A stretch of 64,000 nt of DNA from assembly GCF_002287075.1 (NCBI RefSeq), contig NZ_NSKE01000007.1, forward strand, positions 1 through 64,000. Direction: 5' to 3'. The stretch is from Fodinibius salipaludis. GTDB taxonomy: Bacteria > Bacteroidota > Rhodothermia > Balneolales > Balneolaceae. The translations under genes were made by a program, and so were the position numbers. Below the pieces are notes generated by a model. The model ran no database searches and was not told where the DNA came from. It worked only from the letters and a program-made list of their open reading frames with translations. Position 1 is the stretch's first letter; the number at the start of each line of letters is the position of its first letter. Below are positions 46,860 through 56,981 of this stretch, piece after piece.

Positions 46860-47441
46860 CTATCCATCAAAATATTCAGGGGCGTTTCCCTTTTTCCACT
46901 TGATATTGCAGCCTACGCTTGGCTTCTGATCTTCTTTCACTTCTTCATCAAAAAGTAAATCTGCAGCTTCACGAATATCATTGCCCGTAACCGGCTTGTC
47001 GTTACCCGGTCGACTGTCATCAAACTGTCCGCGATACACCAACTTATCATTTTCGTTAAACAAGAAGAAATCAGGGGTACAGGCAGCCTTATAGGCTTTT
47101 GCAACTTCCTGTGTGCCATCATACAGATAAGGGAATGAAAATTGCTTTTCACGAGCCAGCGAAGCCATTTTAACCGGACTGTCAGCGGGATAATTCTCGA
47201 CATCGTTAGAACTTATTGCAACGACACCAATACCTTTCTGCTGCAGGTCCCTGGCTGCTATAACAAACTCATCCAGGATATGCTGTACAAAAGGACAGTG
47301 GTTACACATAAATACTACCAAAAGTCCTTTGGCATTATTAAAATCATCAAGCGAAACTAACTGATTGTTTACGGTATCAAATAATTTAAAATCTGGTGCT
47401 TCTGTTCCAAGATCCATCATTGTAGAAGGAGTATCAGACAT
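46860..47441 (-). CDS. Redoxin/AhpC-TSA-like thioredoxin-family protein
   Basis: 193 residues. A thioredoxin-fold protein with a CxxC-type site: VVFMCNHCPFVQHIL (CNHC), followed by GIGVVAISSNDVENYP and CTPDFFLFNENDKLVYRGQ. No signal peptide, so probably cytoplasmic. Such proteins reduce peroxides or act as general disulfide reductases. Conserved in Bacteroidota as a single-copy neighbour of other genes. Operon with pdxH. Confidence 0.85.
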   Translation of the reverse strand: MSDTPSTMMDLGTEAPDFKLFDTVNNQLVSLDDFNNAKGLLVVFMCNHCPFVQHILDEFVIAARDLQQKGIGVVAISSNDVENYPADSPVKMASLAREKQFSFPYLYDGTQEVAKAYKAACTPDFFLFNENDKLVYRGQFDDSRPGNDKPVTGNDIREAADLLFDEEVKEDQKPSVGCNIKWKKGNAPEYFDG

Positions 47442-47671
47442 AGCGGAAATAATTAGTTTGATTTATACTTTATATTCAGACTGAACGTACAAAATTTAGC
47501 TGTTTTATGCTCAGTGAATATATGCGAAATGAAAGGGAAAATGAATAAAAAACCCGATATCTGCGTAAACAGTCAGGGATATAATAGTTTATAAAAATTC
47601 TGTTCGCAGATATACGGGCTAAAGGCACTATCTCTAAGTTTTTAAACGAAGTAATGTGCAACATGTTGCCC

Positions 47672-48733
47672 TCAAAACAATCGTGATTGCCCCTCTTGAG
47701 GCCTCTGAAAGTGTTTAGTTGAAAGTCGCAGTTCTTTGTTGTTCAAATTTAATTTATCAGTTTGAATAGCAAACATATTGCGAATTTGTTCGGCAAACTC
47801 CCCCTTGCCCTTAAAGCGATCTCTAAATTCACTTTCATATAATTTACCATCCCTGATATCACGTATCCTGTTCAGTACCTTCTCTTTGCGGTCGGGAAAA
47901 TGTTGTTCAAGCCATTCCTTAAAAAGATCCTTTACGCCGTGAGGCAATCTGACAATCGTATAAGCAGCTCGTGTTGCGCCAGCATCTCTTGCTCGTTCTA
48001 AAATCTGTGGACACTCATGATCAGTGAGTCCCGGTATAATGGGAGCAACATTGACGCCCACAGAAATACCTCGATCGGCCAACTCCTCGATGGCCTTAAA
48101 CCTTCGGTTTGGCTGTGATGTACGGGGCTCCATCACACGTGCCAAATCACGATCGAGCGTGGTAATTGACAATGTTACGTGAACGGCATTATATGTAGCG
48201 AGTTCTTCCAGAAGATCGATATCACGGGTGACTAAATAATTTTTTGTGATTATTCCAACTGGATTACGTGCCTCCGCAAAAACTTCCAGACAACTTCTCG
48301 TAATTTCCAGCTTTCTTTCAATTGGTTGAAAAGGATCGGTAACACCACTCATTATAATGGGTTCGGGAATCCATTTTTTAGAAGCGAACTTCGATCGCAA
48401 TTTTTCTGCGGCATCGTATTTTACCATGATGCGTGACTCAAAATCGAGGCCAGCAGAGAACCCCAGAAATTCATGCGTAGGGCGCGCATAACAATAAATA
48501 CATCCGTGCTCACATCCACGGTAAGGATTTAACCCATAAGTAAACGGAATATCGGGACTGTCATTCTTGGATAATACCTCTTTCGTATCATCGGGAATAA
48601 GCTTAGTATCTTGGGCAGGCTTTTCTCCCGTTTCCTCATCGAGCTCATAATCAATATATTTTCCCTCAAAGCGATTGGCGGGGTTATCTGAAGCACCGCG
48701 ACCTCGAATGGGATTTTTATCATCTTGATGCAT
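47672..48733 (-). CDS. Radical SAM protein of the PA0069/SPL-like family
   Basis: 353 residues. The FeS cluster motif is CEHGCIYCYARPTHEF (CxxxCxxC, about 75-90), preceded by FTYGLNPYRG. Further blocks include VTDPFQPIERKLEITR, THE ITKNYLVTRDIDLLEEL segment and PRTSQPNRRFKAIEELADRGISVGVNVAPIIPGLTD, all typical of this family related to spore photoproduct lyase. The reaction is unknown. Monocistronic. Confidence 0.9.
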   Translation of the reverse strand: MHQDDKNPIRGRGASDNPANRFEGKYIDYELDEETGEKPAQDTKLIPDDTKEVLSKNDSPDIPFTYGLNPYRGCEHGCIYCYARPTHEFLGFSAGLDFESRIMVKYDAAEKLRSKFASKKWIPEPIIMSGVTDPFQPIERKLEITRSCLEVFAEARNPVGIITKNYLVTRDIDLLEELATYNAVHVTLSITTLDRDLARVMEPRTSQPNRRFKAIEELADRGISVGVNVAPIIPGLTDHECPQILERARDAGATRAAYTIVRLPHGVKDLFKEWLEQHFPDRKEKVLNRIRDIRDGKLYESEFRDRFKGKGEFAEQIRNMFAIQTDKLNLNNKELRLSTKHFQRPQEGQSRLF

Positions 48734-48836
48734 GGCAGCTCAATCCTTTGGGTTATATTAATATATCTGAGTAGTAATATAACATCTTCAATGACAGCAT
48801 AGTGTCATCAAAGTCGATCGATTTTAAAACAAAAAA

Positions 48837-48858
48837 GGCCCAAGATTAAACCCGGGCC
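48837..48858 (-). terminator. Probable terminator of the downstream lipoprotein gene
   Basis: GGCCC...GGGCC stem with a 12-nt loop, followed on the minus strand by six T. It lies 28 bp past the stop at 48886. Confidence 0.7.
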
Positions 48859-48885
48859 CCTTATCCAAATTACTGATGACCGTTA

Positions 48886-49692
48886 TTAACTGCAGGATAT
48901 ATCCTCAAAGTTTTCATCCCAGCATCTTCGATCTCCACCCTCATCATAATAACCTTCGTTGGTGTCAGTATTCCAGAAGAGGACAACATCAGATTCATCC
49001 GGATAAGTGAACGTCATATAAAATTCAGGCTGATCTTCATTATACTCAACTGTTAAAGTGGAGTTGCCAGTCTCATCATACCATTTAACCGACATGTTAT
49101 TTTCAGTATCACTGATAACTTCCCACTCTGAATTGTAGGCTAAAACTTCTTCATTTGTATCTGGGTTGAGGATATTAAACTTCCACTCGCCACTTGAACC
49201 ATCTTCGGATACTATGCCCTCCATCACCTTGTAATCCTCGAAGCTTGTTTCCCCATCATCATAGCTCCAATACATCGCCCATTGATAACCATTGGCAACT
49301 TCTTCTGCGGTGGTCTTTATTGAAACAGTTTCATTTTGGTAGCTATAAGAGTACGCCCATACCCACATTCCATCCTCAAAGTCTGCATCTTCATTGGATC
49401 CCGCCAATAAAAAACCAGAATACACATTAGCAAAGGCAAACGTATATTGATTGGCTAAAGCTACACTTCGAGCATCATAGTAATTACTGGTTTCAGCTAA
49501 TGACTCTCCCTTTACGACTTTTGGCTGATTATCTTCGAAAAAAGAGAAATCAGGCTTAGCTTCTTCATTTTGCACCTGAGGAAATTCCGGAGCATCACCA
49601 GGATCTACATCCGGTCCGGTGCTATCATCACCACAGGCCATTAATCCGACTATTAAAACTATAAATGCAACATATTTAAAGTAACGATTCAT
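48886..49692 (-). CDS. Hypothetical lipoprotein
   Basis: 268 residues with lipobox LIVGLMAC (Cys20) and a GDDSTGPDVDPGD linker. The rest is rich in Trp, Tyr, Asp and Glu, with WVWAYSYSYQNETVSI and MYWSYDDGETSF strands that look like a beta-barrel or lipocalin-like repeat. The C-terminus has two Cys (RRCWDENFEDISCS) that may form a disulfide. No recognised family. It stands alone with its own terminator. Role unknown. Confidence 0.75.
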   Translation of the reverse strand: MNRYFKYVAFIVLIVGLMACGDDSTGPDVDPGDAPEFPQVQNEEAKPDFSFFEDNQPKVVKGESLAETSNYYDARSVALANQYTFAFANVYSGFLLAGSNEDADFEDGMWVWAYSYSYQNETVSIKTTAEEVANGYQWAMYWSYDDGETSFEDYKVMEGIVSEDGSSGEWKFNILNPDTNEEVLAYNSEWEVISDTENNMSVKWYDETGNSTLTVEYNEDQPEFYMTFTYPDESDVVLFWNTDTNEGYYDEGGDRRCWDENFEDISCS

Positions 49693-49826
49693 CTTATATC
49701 TCCCTTTTGGTCTATTTTAAGTTAGCGTTCTCTATCTAATACGAAGTTTGTGACAAAAACAGCTCACAAACATTCTTCTAAGAAGTAAGACCGCCGGGAA
49801 TATGAATCCTTACAGTTATTTTTAAT

Positions 49827-51188
49827 TTATGCCCGATATACCGTTTTGGTATTAACAAACTCTTTAATCCCAAAATGAGATAATTCTCGACCATAGCCTG
49901 ACTTTTTAATTCCACCAAACGGCAGTCGGGGATCGGATTTCACAAAATCATTTACAAAACAGCAGCCTGCTTCTAATTCGTAGGCAGCAATTTCTTCAGC
50001 ATGTTGCAGATCTTCGGAAAACACCGCCGCACCCAATCCGTAATCACTGTCATTGGCTACTTTAATAGCCTCTCGGGTATCTTCTACTTTAATAACTGAT
50101 GCTACCGGACCGAACAGTTCTTCCTCATAGGCAGGCATATCTTTTGATATTTCAGTAAGAATAGTTGGCGGGTAGTAATAACCATCTCGGTCAGGAATAG
50201 ATCCCCCAAGAATACACTCTGCTCCTTTTGCAACACTTTTTTGAACTTGATCATGAAGACCATCCCGCAAATCTTCGCGAGCCATTGGACCAACATCAGT
50301 AGCACTGTTAAACGGATCTCCGATTTTTTTCTCATTCATAAGATGAAATACCGCCTCGAGAAACTCGTCATAAATATCTTCAACTACAATTAAGCGCTTA
50401 GCTGCAATGCAACTCTGTCCACTGTTGATCAGACGAGAAGTCACACAAATTTCAGCCGCCATTTCAACATCGGCATCTTCCAAAATGAGATAAGGATCGC
50501 TCCCTCCAAGCTCGAGTACGCTTTTCTTTAACTCACTCCCAGCTGTTTCTGCCACTGCCTTCCCGGCACGAGTACTTCCTGTTAACGTAACAGCAGCAAT
50601 ATCGGGATGCTTAATAAGCTCATTCGTTTGATCGTTATCAGCTATCACAGTTCGAAATAAATTATCAGGGACTCCTGCTTCATGCATCAAATCTTCTATA
50701 GCCAAAGCACACCCTGTTACATTAGATGCATGTTTTAGGACAACCGCATTGCCGGCCATCAGGGCAGGGGCCGCAAACCGAAAGAGCTGCCAAAAAGGAA
50801 AGTTCCACGGCATAATGGCAAGGACGGTCCCCAATGGATTAAAAGTCACATAGCTTTTACTTGCATCGGATTTAATAACTTCTTCCTCCAGAAAATGTTC
50901 GGTATTATCTGCATAATAATTACAGACCCAAGCACATTTTTCGGCTTCAGACTTTCCCTGGCCCACTGGCTTGCCCATCTCACGAGCCATCAATTTGGCA
51001 TACTTTTCTTTATTTTCTTCCAACAGCTCGGCAGCTCGTTGTAATAACAAACTGCGCTCATAAAATGAATTGCGACGCCATTTATCCTGAGCTGAGGCTG
51101 CATCCCTTGCAATAGTATTCAATGCATCATCATTCATTTGGTCATACTCTTCGATAAGCTCTCCAGTAGCAGGATTAATAGATTTCAT
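49827..51188 (-). CDS. NAD(P)-dependent semialdehyde dehydrogenase (Sad/YneI type)
   Basis: 453 residues. Aldehyde dehydrogenase motifs: MPWNFPFWQLFRF (N-terminal nucleotide site), LTGSTRAGKAVAE, catalytic Glu in LELGGSDPYLILEDAD and nucleophilic Cys in SGQSCIAAKRLIV, then PFGGIKKSGYGRELS. The length and N-terminus (INPATGELIEEY) match the succinate-semialdehyde dehydrogenase Sad/YneI group. Context with a class III aminotransferase 75 bp upstream, on the same strand, suggests oxidation of a semialdehyde produced by transamination, for example of GABA. Confidence 0.85.
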   Translation of the reverse strand: MKSINPATGELIEEYDQMNDDALNTIARDAASAQDKWRRNSFYERSLLLQRAAELLEENKEKYAKLMAREMGKPVGQGKSEAEKCAWVCNYYADNTEHFLEEEVIKSDASKSYVTFNPLGTVLAIMPWNFPFWQLFRFAAPALMAGNAVVLKHASNVTGCALAIEDLMHEAGVPDNLFRTVIADNDQTNELIKHPDIAAVTLTGSTRAGKAVAETAGSELKKSVLELGGSDPYLILEDADVEMAAEICVTSRLINSGQSCIAAKRLIVVEDIYDEFLEAVFHLMNEKKIGDPFNSATDVGPMAREDLRDGLHDQVQKSVAKGAECILGGSIPDRDGYYYPPTILTEISKDMPAYEEELFGPVASVIKVEDTREAIKVANDSDYGLGAAVFSEDLQHAEEIAAYELEAGCCFVNDFVKSDPRLPFGGIKKSGYGRELSHFGIKEFVNTKTVYRA

Positions 51189-51263
51189 AGCAGCTCTTTC
51201 TTAATTATTAGTATTTATTTTTCTACTAAACAGTTTACGAATAGCAATCCTTCCAACCAACTG

Positions 51264-52448
51264 TCAACAATATTTTTTGACTGTTTTGTTGATGGTCTGC
51301 AAAGTTGATCGCAACAGCTTTTCTTCAATAATAAGCGGAGGTGCCAGTCGCACCAGGGTATTTGAATGGAGCGTCCAACCCAAAATAATACCCTTCTCCA
51401 TACACTCTTCTACCACTTGCTGAGTCAGTTCACGATCTTCGAGCTCCATACCCAGCATCGCTCCCACGCCGCGAATTTCTGTGATTCCGTCAGCAGTCAA
51501 CTCTTTCCGGGCAATCTTCTCAATCCGTTCCGCCTTTGCTCCATACTCATCCGAAAGTAATTCCGACAATGTAGCATGGGCCGCAGCACACGATACCGGA
51601 TGGCCGCCAAAGGTAGTTACGTGATTCAGGGGCGGATCGTATTTAAATGATTCAAATATTTCGGATGACGATACAAAAGCCCCCATCGGCATGCCGCCGC
51701 CCATCGCCTTAGCCAGACTCATAATGTCAGGCACCACATCATATCCCCGGAAAGCAAACAGCGACCCGGTACGATAGAACCCTGTCTGTATTTCATCAAA
51801 AATGAGCAGCGCCCCAACCTCATCACATCGCTTGCGAACAGCTTGTAACCACTCTTTTTTTGCGGGGATGATACCGCCCTCACCTTGGATAGGCTCCATA
51901 ATTACGGCTGCCGTTTCGCTGTCAATTTTTTCCAGTCCGTCCAAACTATTGAAATCCAAAAAGTGGACATCGGGTAACAGCGGCAGGTATGGATCACGAT
52001 ACACATCCCGTCCGGTAACACTTAACGAGCCGTGGGTATCACCGTGATACCCGTGATGAAATCCCACAAACTTGTGTCGGCCCGTATGCTTCTTTGCCAA
52101 TTTCAACGCTCCTTCGTTCGCTTCGGTACCGCTGTTTACGAAATATACGCGATCCAGCGAATTTGGCAGTTGTGAAGTCAACAGTTCCGCATACTTTGAC
52201 TGTGGCTCCTGAATGAATTCTCCGTATACCATCACGTGCAGATGGCGATCCACCTGGCGCTTGACGGCCTCCACCACTTTAGGATGACGATGCCCCAAAC
52301 TGCTAACGGCAATACCGGAAATAAAATCGATATACTCTTTGCCGTCAGTTGTATAGATATAGGGACCTTCGGCACGTTCTATTTCCAGCCCCATTGGTGC
52401 ATCGCTGGTTTGGGCTACATGCTTATAGAAAGATTTTTTCTTGTTCAA
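51264..52448 (-). CDS. Class III aminotransferase (substrate uncertain)
   Basis: 394 residues, fold-type I. Cofactor blocks: FVNSGTEANEGALKLAKKHTGR, GFHHGYHGDTHGSLSVTG, EPIQGEGGIIPAKKEW, FDEIQTGFYRTGSLF and the PLP lysine in DIMSLAKAMGGGMPMGAF. It resembles acetylornithine/GABA-type aminotransferases and differs from rocD and lat of this window. Upstream of the semialdehyde dehydrogenase gene (75 bp), with which it may form an amine-degrading pair. The precise amine substrate is unknown. Confidence 0.85.
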   Translation of the reverse strand: MNKKKSFYKHVAQTSDAPMGLEIERAEGPYIYTTDGKEYIDFISGIAVSSLGHRHPKVVEAVKRQVDRHLHVMVYGEFIQEPQSKYAELLTSQLPNSLDRVYFVNSGTEANEGALKLAKKHTGRHKFVGFHHGYHGDTHGSLSVTGRDVYRDPYLPLLPDVHFLDFNSLDGLEKIDSETAAVIMEPIQGEGGIIPAKKEWLQAVRKRCDEVGALLIFDEIQTGFYRTGSLFAFRGYDVVPDIMSLAKAMGGGMPMGAFVSSSEIFESFKYDPPLNHVTTFGGHPVSCAAAHATLSELLSDEYGAKAERIEKIARKELTADGITEIRGVGAMLGMELEDRELTQQVVEECMEKGIILGWTLHSNTLVRLAPPLIIEEKLLRSTLQTINKTVKKYC

Positions 52449-52566
52449 AATACGCTACCTTGTTTTTTGTTTAATCAAATATTATAAGAAAAAAGGGGAC
52501 TTTTTAATTGAGTTTATATGTCTAAATTTTATCTTAAAATGAACTAAAGTCACATTTTACATGTGC

Positions 52567-53046
52567 ATGTCAACTTTTAGCACAATTCTTAGCTTTCTTA
52601 TTGTAATTACCGCTTGCGCTCCATCAAAAGATGATGTTTCAAGCAAAACTGACGAAAAAAATGCAGATTCTCTTATTACACAATCTCACGACGACACTAT
52701 GCGCATACAGCCGCCTGCTCCCCCCCTTTCTCCGGGGACAGCAAAGATAAAAGCGAATTTAGAAAAAATAGAAAAAGATGGAGATGAGGCAACTATTTAT
52801 ATTTCAGTAGTTCAAATACTCCAACGGGGTCCTTCTACTCCATCATTGCCAAAAGGAAAGACTGTTAAAGTTAATGCGACAACATTTAAAAAAAATGCAG
52901 AACAACAATTTCTCACATTAGAAGAGGGGAAACAATTCATTCTATTTGTGGGATATACTCAATCGCTGGGTAAGCAGTCACAGAACTGGACTCTAAACAA
53001 AATTAACACTGATTCAACAACTAAAAACGTGTCCGATGACTCGTAA
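52567..53046 (+). CDS. Hypothetical lipoprotein coupled to a T9SS protein
   Basis: 159 residues from the second Met, chosen because it puts the lipobox VITAC (Cys17) in the normal place. The body is short: linker with Pro-rich PPAPPLSPGTAKIKANLEKI, then DEATIYISVVQILQRGPS and EGKQFILFVGYTQSLGK, which look like a small beta-domain. No known family. Its last codons overlap the next start by 11 bp, so the two are translationally coupled. It may be a chaperone or anchor for that secreted protein, which is inference. Confidence 0.65.
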   Translation: MSTFSTILSFLIVITACAPSKDDVSSKTDEKNADSLITQSHDDTMRIQPPAPPLSPGTAKIKANLEKIEKDGDEATIYISVVQILQRGPSTPSLPKGKTVKVNATTFKKNAEQQFLTLEEGKQFILFVGYTQSLGKQSQNWTLNKINTDSTTKNVSDDS

Positions 53047-56000
53047 CACACTAAAACATTTACTTTTTACAACCTTTCTCGCACTTGGACTGTTTGCTCT
53101 TTTTCTATTTTTGGCCCAAGATTCTTCTCATAAACCAAAAGTGACACAGATTGAAAAACCTAATTCAAATCAAGTTGAGCGATTGGAGAAAAAAGCGGCA
53201 CGGGGCGACTATTATTTTCGCATGCTGCAGAATCCGGCTACAAATAAAATTCCCGACAATGCCCGCCAGCGAGAAATACAGCAAGCCAAACAGATTCCCC
53301 AACGCCAAAATATAGATATTCAATTCCCCCACAAACAAAAGGGACTGCTGAACTTTCAAAATTTTAGCTGGAAACAGGCCGGACCTTATGATATTGGCGG
53401 CCGAACCCGAGCAATGGCCGTAGATATCAATGATCCAAATACTATTATTGCCGGAGGAGTTTCGGGAGGCATCTGGAAATCAACCGACGGCGGCAGCTCT
53501 TGGGAACTTAAAACAAGTGACTTTACAAACCTCAGTGTGACTTCACTGGCCCAGGATCCCACGGATCCGGACACATGGTATTATGTAACCGGTGAATTTT
53601 TGGGAAACTCAGCATCTGACCGGGGATTTACTGCTCCCTATTACGGAACCGGCGTATATCGATCTACAGATAACGGAGAAACCTGGTCTATTATTCCGTC
53701 TACGCAAGATGAAAATGCTTCATTCAGTAGCCCTTTTGACTTTATGAGTCGTGTTGTCATTAGCCCGGTAACGGGATCTGTATTTATTGCAAGCCATGGC
53801 TTTGGCGTGTTAAAACTCAATGAATCCACCCAAGAATTTGAGTTGGTTCTCGGCGGAGCCGGAGAGCATCGGTACACTGATATTGTTACCAATTCCAATG
53901 GAGACCTACTTGCGGTAATCTCGGAGGCGGATGCCGGCGAACCGAACCAGACTAATGATCCCGGCGTATATTTATCTACTGACGACGGTGCCAATTGGAC
54001 TAACGTTACGCCGTCTACCTTTCCCGGCACGCACCGCCGCAGTGTTGCCGCCTTTGCACCTTCTGCCCCAGACTCGGCTTATATATTAACTCTCAAAGGA
54101 CAAGGTGATGAAACCAATCAGGGGGTCAGTTTTCACATGCTCGATCTTGACCTTGGGGGAGAAACTCTGGAAAACTCGTATGATCGTTCTGAAAACTTGC
54201 CTAATTTTGAAGATGGTTCGGTCGGAGATATGGAGATGCAAGGAGGATATAATATGATGGTAGCGGTAAAGCCCAACGATCCGGATTTTGTAATCGTGGG
54301 CGGTATTAATCTCTTTCGGTCCACAGACGGATTTGCTACCAGTCCAACGGGAGGCTACCAAGAGGAAGACAAAGATGAATACTGGATAGGAGGATATGCC
54401 AAAGATAATAATGGGAGTCAATATTCCAATCATCATCCGGATCAGCACGAATTTTTCTTTGATCAAAACGATCCGAACCGAATGTGGTCGGCTCATGATG
54501 GGGGTGTCAGCGTCACCGATAATATCACGGCTACTTCCGTGAGCTGGCAGGATATGAACGAAGGCTACGTCACTACACAATTCTATTCAGCTGCCATATC
54601 CTCCCAAATAGGTGATAACCGGGTGTTGGGCGGCACACAGGATAATGGAACACCATTTTTTCGCTTTGATAGTAAAACAAGTGAAAGTACAACTTCAAGT
54701 GACATCTCTTTTGGTGATGGAGGTTATGCATACTTTACTCCATCGCATCTTTTTGTTTCTCGACAGAACGGTAGTATCGTTCGCTATAAAAAATCGGACG
54801 GTGGGGATCCCACTACTCCATTAGCCTATGTAGATCCCATTGACGTAGAAGAACAGTTATTTGTGCATCCGTATGTAGTAGATCCCAACGATGAGAGTAT
54901 TATGTATTATCCGGGGGCCAATACAGAGGGAGGAACCTGGAATATCTGGCGTAATACTCAAGTTAATGATATAAACAATAATGATAACCCAGATGGCACT
55001 ACTGAGAACTGGGAAGACCTTAGCAGTCTAAGTGTACCATCCGGATATGAAATCTCGGCTCTCACCGTTTCACGAAATCCTGCCAATATTTTATTTTATG
55101 CTGGATCTTCACAAAATAACCAGCCGGTTCTTTACAAACTGACAAACTCCCACGAGGCTACTTCCGGTGCCCAAGACATATCTATACCCGATGCCGCTAA
55201 TGGTGCATACATCCACGATATTGAAGTGAGTCCTACCAACGCTGATGATATTACAGTGGTAATCTCGAACTATCAAGTCGAAAGCATTTATCATACCCGC
55301 GACGGTGGAGAAACGTGGCAAGGAGTAGAAGGGAACCTCGGAGACAATGGTGGTGATTTAGGTCCTTCAGTACGCTCCTCAGTAACCATTCCCGGAGAGC
55401 AAGGAAACATCTATTTTGTTGGAACCAGTACCGGCATTTACTCGACTACCAATTTTGACGGACCAGATACCAGCTGGGAACAAGAGGCAACCAATGAAAT
55501 CGGTTATGCGGTAGTTGAACAAGTTAATGCCCGATATAATGATGGAACTATTATTGCAGGTACCCATGGCTTGGGCATGTACCGCGGCTCTTTTGATGGA
55601 ACCGTTTCCCTTCCTTCAATAGCCGTTAATCCTAATGAAGGTCGGGCCGGGGACAAAGTTACCATTGCGGCATCAAACTTCGAATTTAATTCCAGCCCCG
55701 AAGATAATGAGGTGACCTTTGGCACTGTTATAGCCAATGTACTTGAGGCCACCACAAATGAATTAGTTGTTGAGGTTCCGCGCGGGGCTATTCCTCGTGA
55801 CTATGAATCAAATACTATTCAAGTAAAAGCATCTTCCGGTAATGTCAGTGCAAGTCAAACTTTTACCCTATTACCACCCGACAATTTTACTATCAAGCAA
55901 AACTATCCCAACCCTTTCAATCTTTCAACCAAAATTCCATTTGATATTCCCGCAGACACCCGAGTTACTCTTACAATTTATGACACTAACGGACGCAAAG

Positions 56001-56164
56001 TACTTCAACCTATCAGAGAAGAAACTTATAATGCGGGTTCCTATGCCGAAAGAGTTGATCTCTCAGGCCTGGCAAGCGGCGTTTATATATATCGGATTTA
56101 TGTTGAAGCTCTTTCAGGTGGAGACGATGCTATGCAGTCAAAACAGATGACATTTATAAAATAA
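53036..56164 (+). CDS. T9SS-exported multi-blade beta-propeller protein with IPT domain
   Basis: 1042 residues. N-terminal membrane/signal helix (about 8-27). BNR/VPS10-like propeller with repeated Asp-box motifs (STDGGSSW, STDNGETW, STDDGANW, TRDGGETW) across about 110-850. An IPT/TIG-like domain follows (PSIAVNPNEGRAGDKVTIAASNF, about 860-945). The C-terminus (from about 950) is a type IX secretion sorting domain: IKQNYPNPFNLSTKIPFDI, LTIYDTNGRKVL, LASGVYIYRI. It is therefore expected on the cell surface or outside the cell. Function unknown; propellers of this type include glycosidases and adhesins, but no catalytic motif was identified. Confidence 0.85.
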   Translation: MTRNTLKHLLFTTFLALGLFALFLFLAQDSSHKPKVTQIEKPNSNQVERLEKKAARGDYYFRMLQNPATNKIPDNARQREIQQAKQIPQRQNIDIQFPHKQKGLLNFQNFSWKQAGPYDIGGRTRAMAVDINDPNTIIAGGVSGGIWKSTDGGSSWELKTSDFTNLSVTSLAQDPTDPDTWYYVTGEFLGNSASDRGFTAPYYGTGVYRSTDNGETWSIIPSTQDENASFSSPFDFMSRVVISPVTGSVFIASHGFGVLKLNESTQEFELVLGGAGEHRYTDIVTNSNGDLLAVISEADAGEPNQTNDPGVYLSTDDGANWTNVTPSTFPGTHRRSVAAFAPSAPDSAYILTLKGQGDETNQGVSFHMLDLDLGGETLENSYDRSENLPNFEDGSVGDMEMQGGYNMMVAVKPNDPDFVIVGGINLFRSTDGFATSPTGGYQEEDKDEYWIGGYAKDNNGSQYSNHHPDQHEFFFDQNDPNRMWSAHDGGVSVTDNITATSVSWQDMNEGYVTTQFYSAAISSQIGDNRVLGGTQDNGTPFFRFDSKTSESTTSSDISFGDGGYAYFTPSHLFVSRQNGSIVRYKKSDGGDPTTPLAYVDPIDVEEQLFVHPYVVDPNDESIMYYPGANTEGGTWNIWRNTQVNDINNNDNPDGTTENWEDLSSLSVPSGYEISALTVSRNPANILFYAGSSQNNQPVLYKLTNSHEATSGAQDISIPDAANGAYIHDIEVSPTNADDITVVISNYQVESIYHTRDGGETWQGVEGNLGDNGGDLGPSVRSSVTIPGEQGNIYFVGTSTGIYSTTNFDGPDTSWEQEATNEIGYAVVEQVNARYNDGTIIAGTHGLGMYRGSFDGTVSLPSIAVNPNEGRAGDKVTIAASNFEFNSSPEDNEVTFGTVIANVLEATTNELVVEVPRGAIPRDYESNTIQVKASSGNVSASQTFTLLPPDNFTIKQNYPNPFNLSTKIPFDIPADTRVTLTIYDTNGRKVLQPIREETYNAGSYAERVDLSGLASGVYIYRIYVEALSGGDDAMQSKQMTFIK

Positions 56165-56301
56165 TGATCACTATAATCGAAAGACTCCCGACCGAAAAAT
56201 AGAATATAATTTAATTGCCATTACAGGTTACATCATCCGGCAACTATATTAAATGTCTGAAGATAGCATACTATACGTTTACTTGGGGCTGTCAGCATAG
56301 T

Positions 56302-56919
56302 TTATTTCCATTCTGAAATCAACTGTTTAAACTCTTTCTGCAGCTCTTGGTTTCGGTTTTTTGCATACCATTTATGTAGTTTCTTTGCCCATTCTTCTTT
56401 GCTAATGCTCTCATCTTCCTTCCATTTCATTGCCTTCTGCTGTGCCAGCTCCGGACGCGGCCCCCATGTTCCAACTTCTTCGAGCGTTTTGGAATCCAAA
56501 CAAATCAGCTTAGGTATCGAACGTCCGCCATTGGTTAAATATTCGTCCATGATATCCAAATTCTGATCACGCAAAATAAACCGGATATCAATATTCTCAG
56601 TTTCTTCAGCTATCTTTACAAGTCCCGGGATATTTTGAGCCGCATCACCGCACCACGCTTCGGTGACCACCAACCACATCCACTTTTGATCCAGGTTATC
56701 AAGCTCATCAACCAATGAATCAGTAAGCTCAGCGCGCTTATCCCAGCGACTCATACGCTGCACATTCATCTTGGTATAGTGAACCATCTCATCAGAATGA
56801 TTGTCTCCGGTGGTCTTATCCTGTTCCAGGAGCTCATCGATCATCTCCCGATACTCCTCATACGTATATGCTTCGTCAATAACTTCTTCCGTAATAATTT
56901 GTTCTGCTGCAATACTCAT
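56302..56919 (-). CDS. Thioredoxin-fold protein with a WCGD active site
   Basis: 205 residues from the ATG at 56919, a better start than the one 90 bp upstream that runs into the neighbouring gene. It has a thioredoxin-like central region: KWMWLVVTEAWCGDAAQNIPGL, where only the first active-site Cys is present (CGDA instead of CxxC), followed by IDIRFILRDQNLDIMDEYLTNGGRSIPKLICLD (cis-Pro). Family members of this type occur in Bacteroidota and are called thioredoxin family proteins. The lack of the second Cys suggests a glutathione-type or thiol-binding role rather than a general oxidoreductase. Confidence 0.8.
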   Translation of the reverse strand: MSIAAEQIITEEVIDEAYTYEEYREMIDELLEQDKTTGDNHSDEMVHYTKMNVQRMSRWDKRAELTDSLVDELDNLDQKWMWLVVTEAWCGDAAQNIPGLVKIAEETENIDIRFILRDQNLDIMDEYLTNGGRSIPKLICLDSKTLEEVGTWGPRPELAQQKAMKWKEDESISKEEWAKKLHKWYAKNRNQELQKEFKQLISEWK

Positions 56920-56981
56920 AATGTCTGTAGATGTAATTGTGATTTGTATTACTTCTGTAGATGGAAAACACCTTGAAGGTC

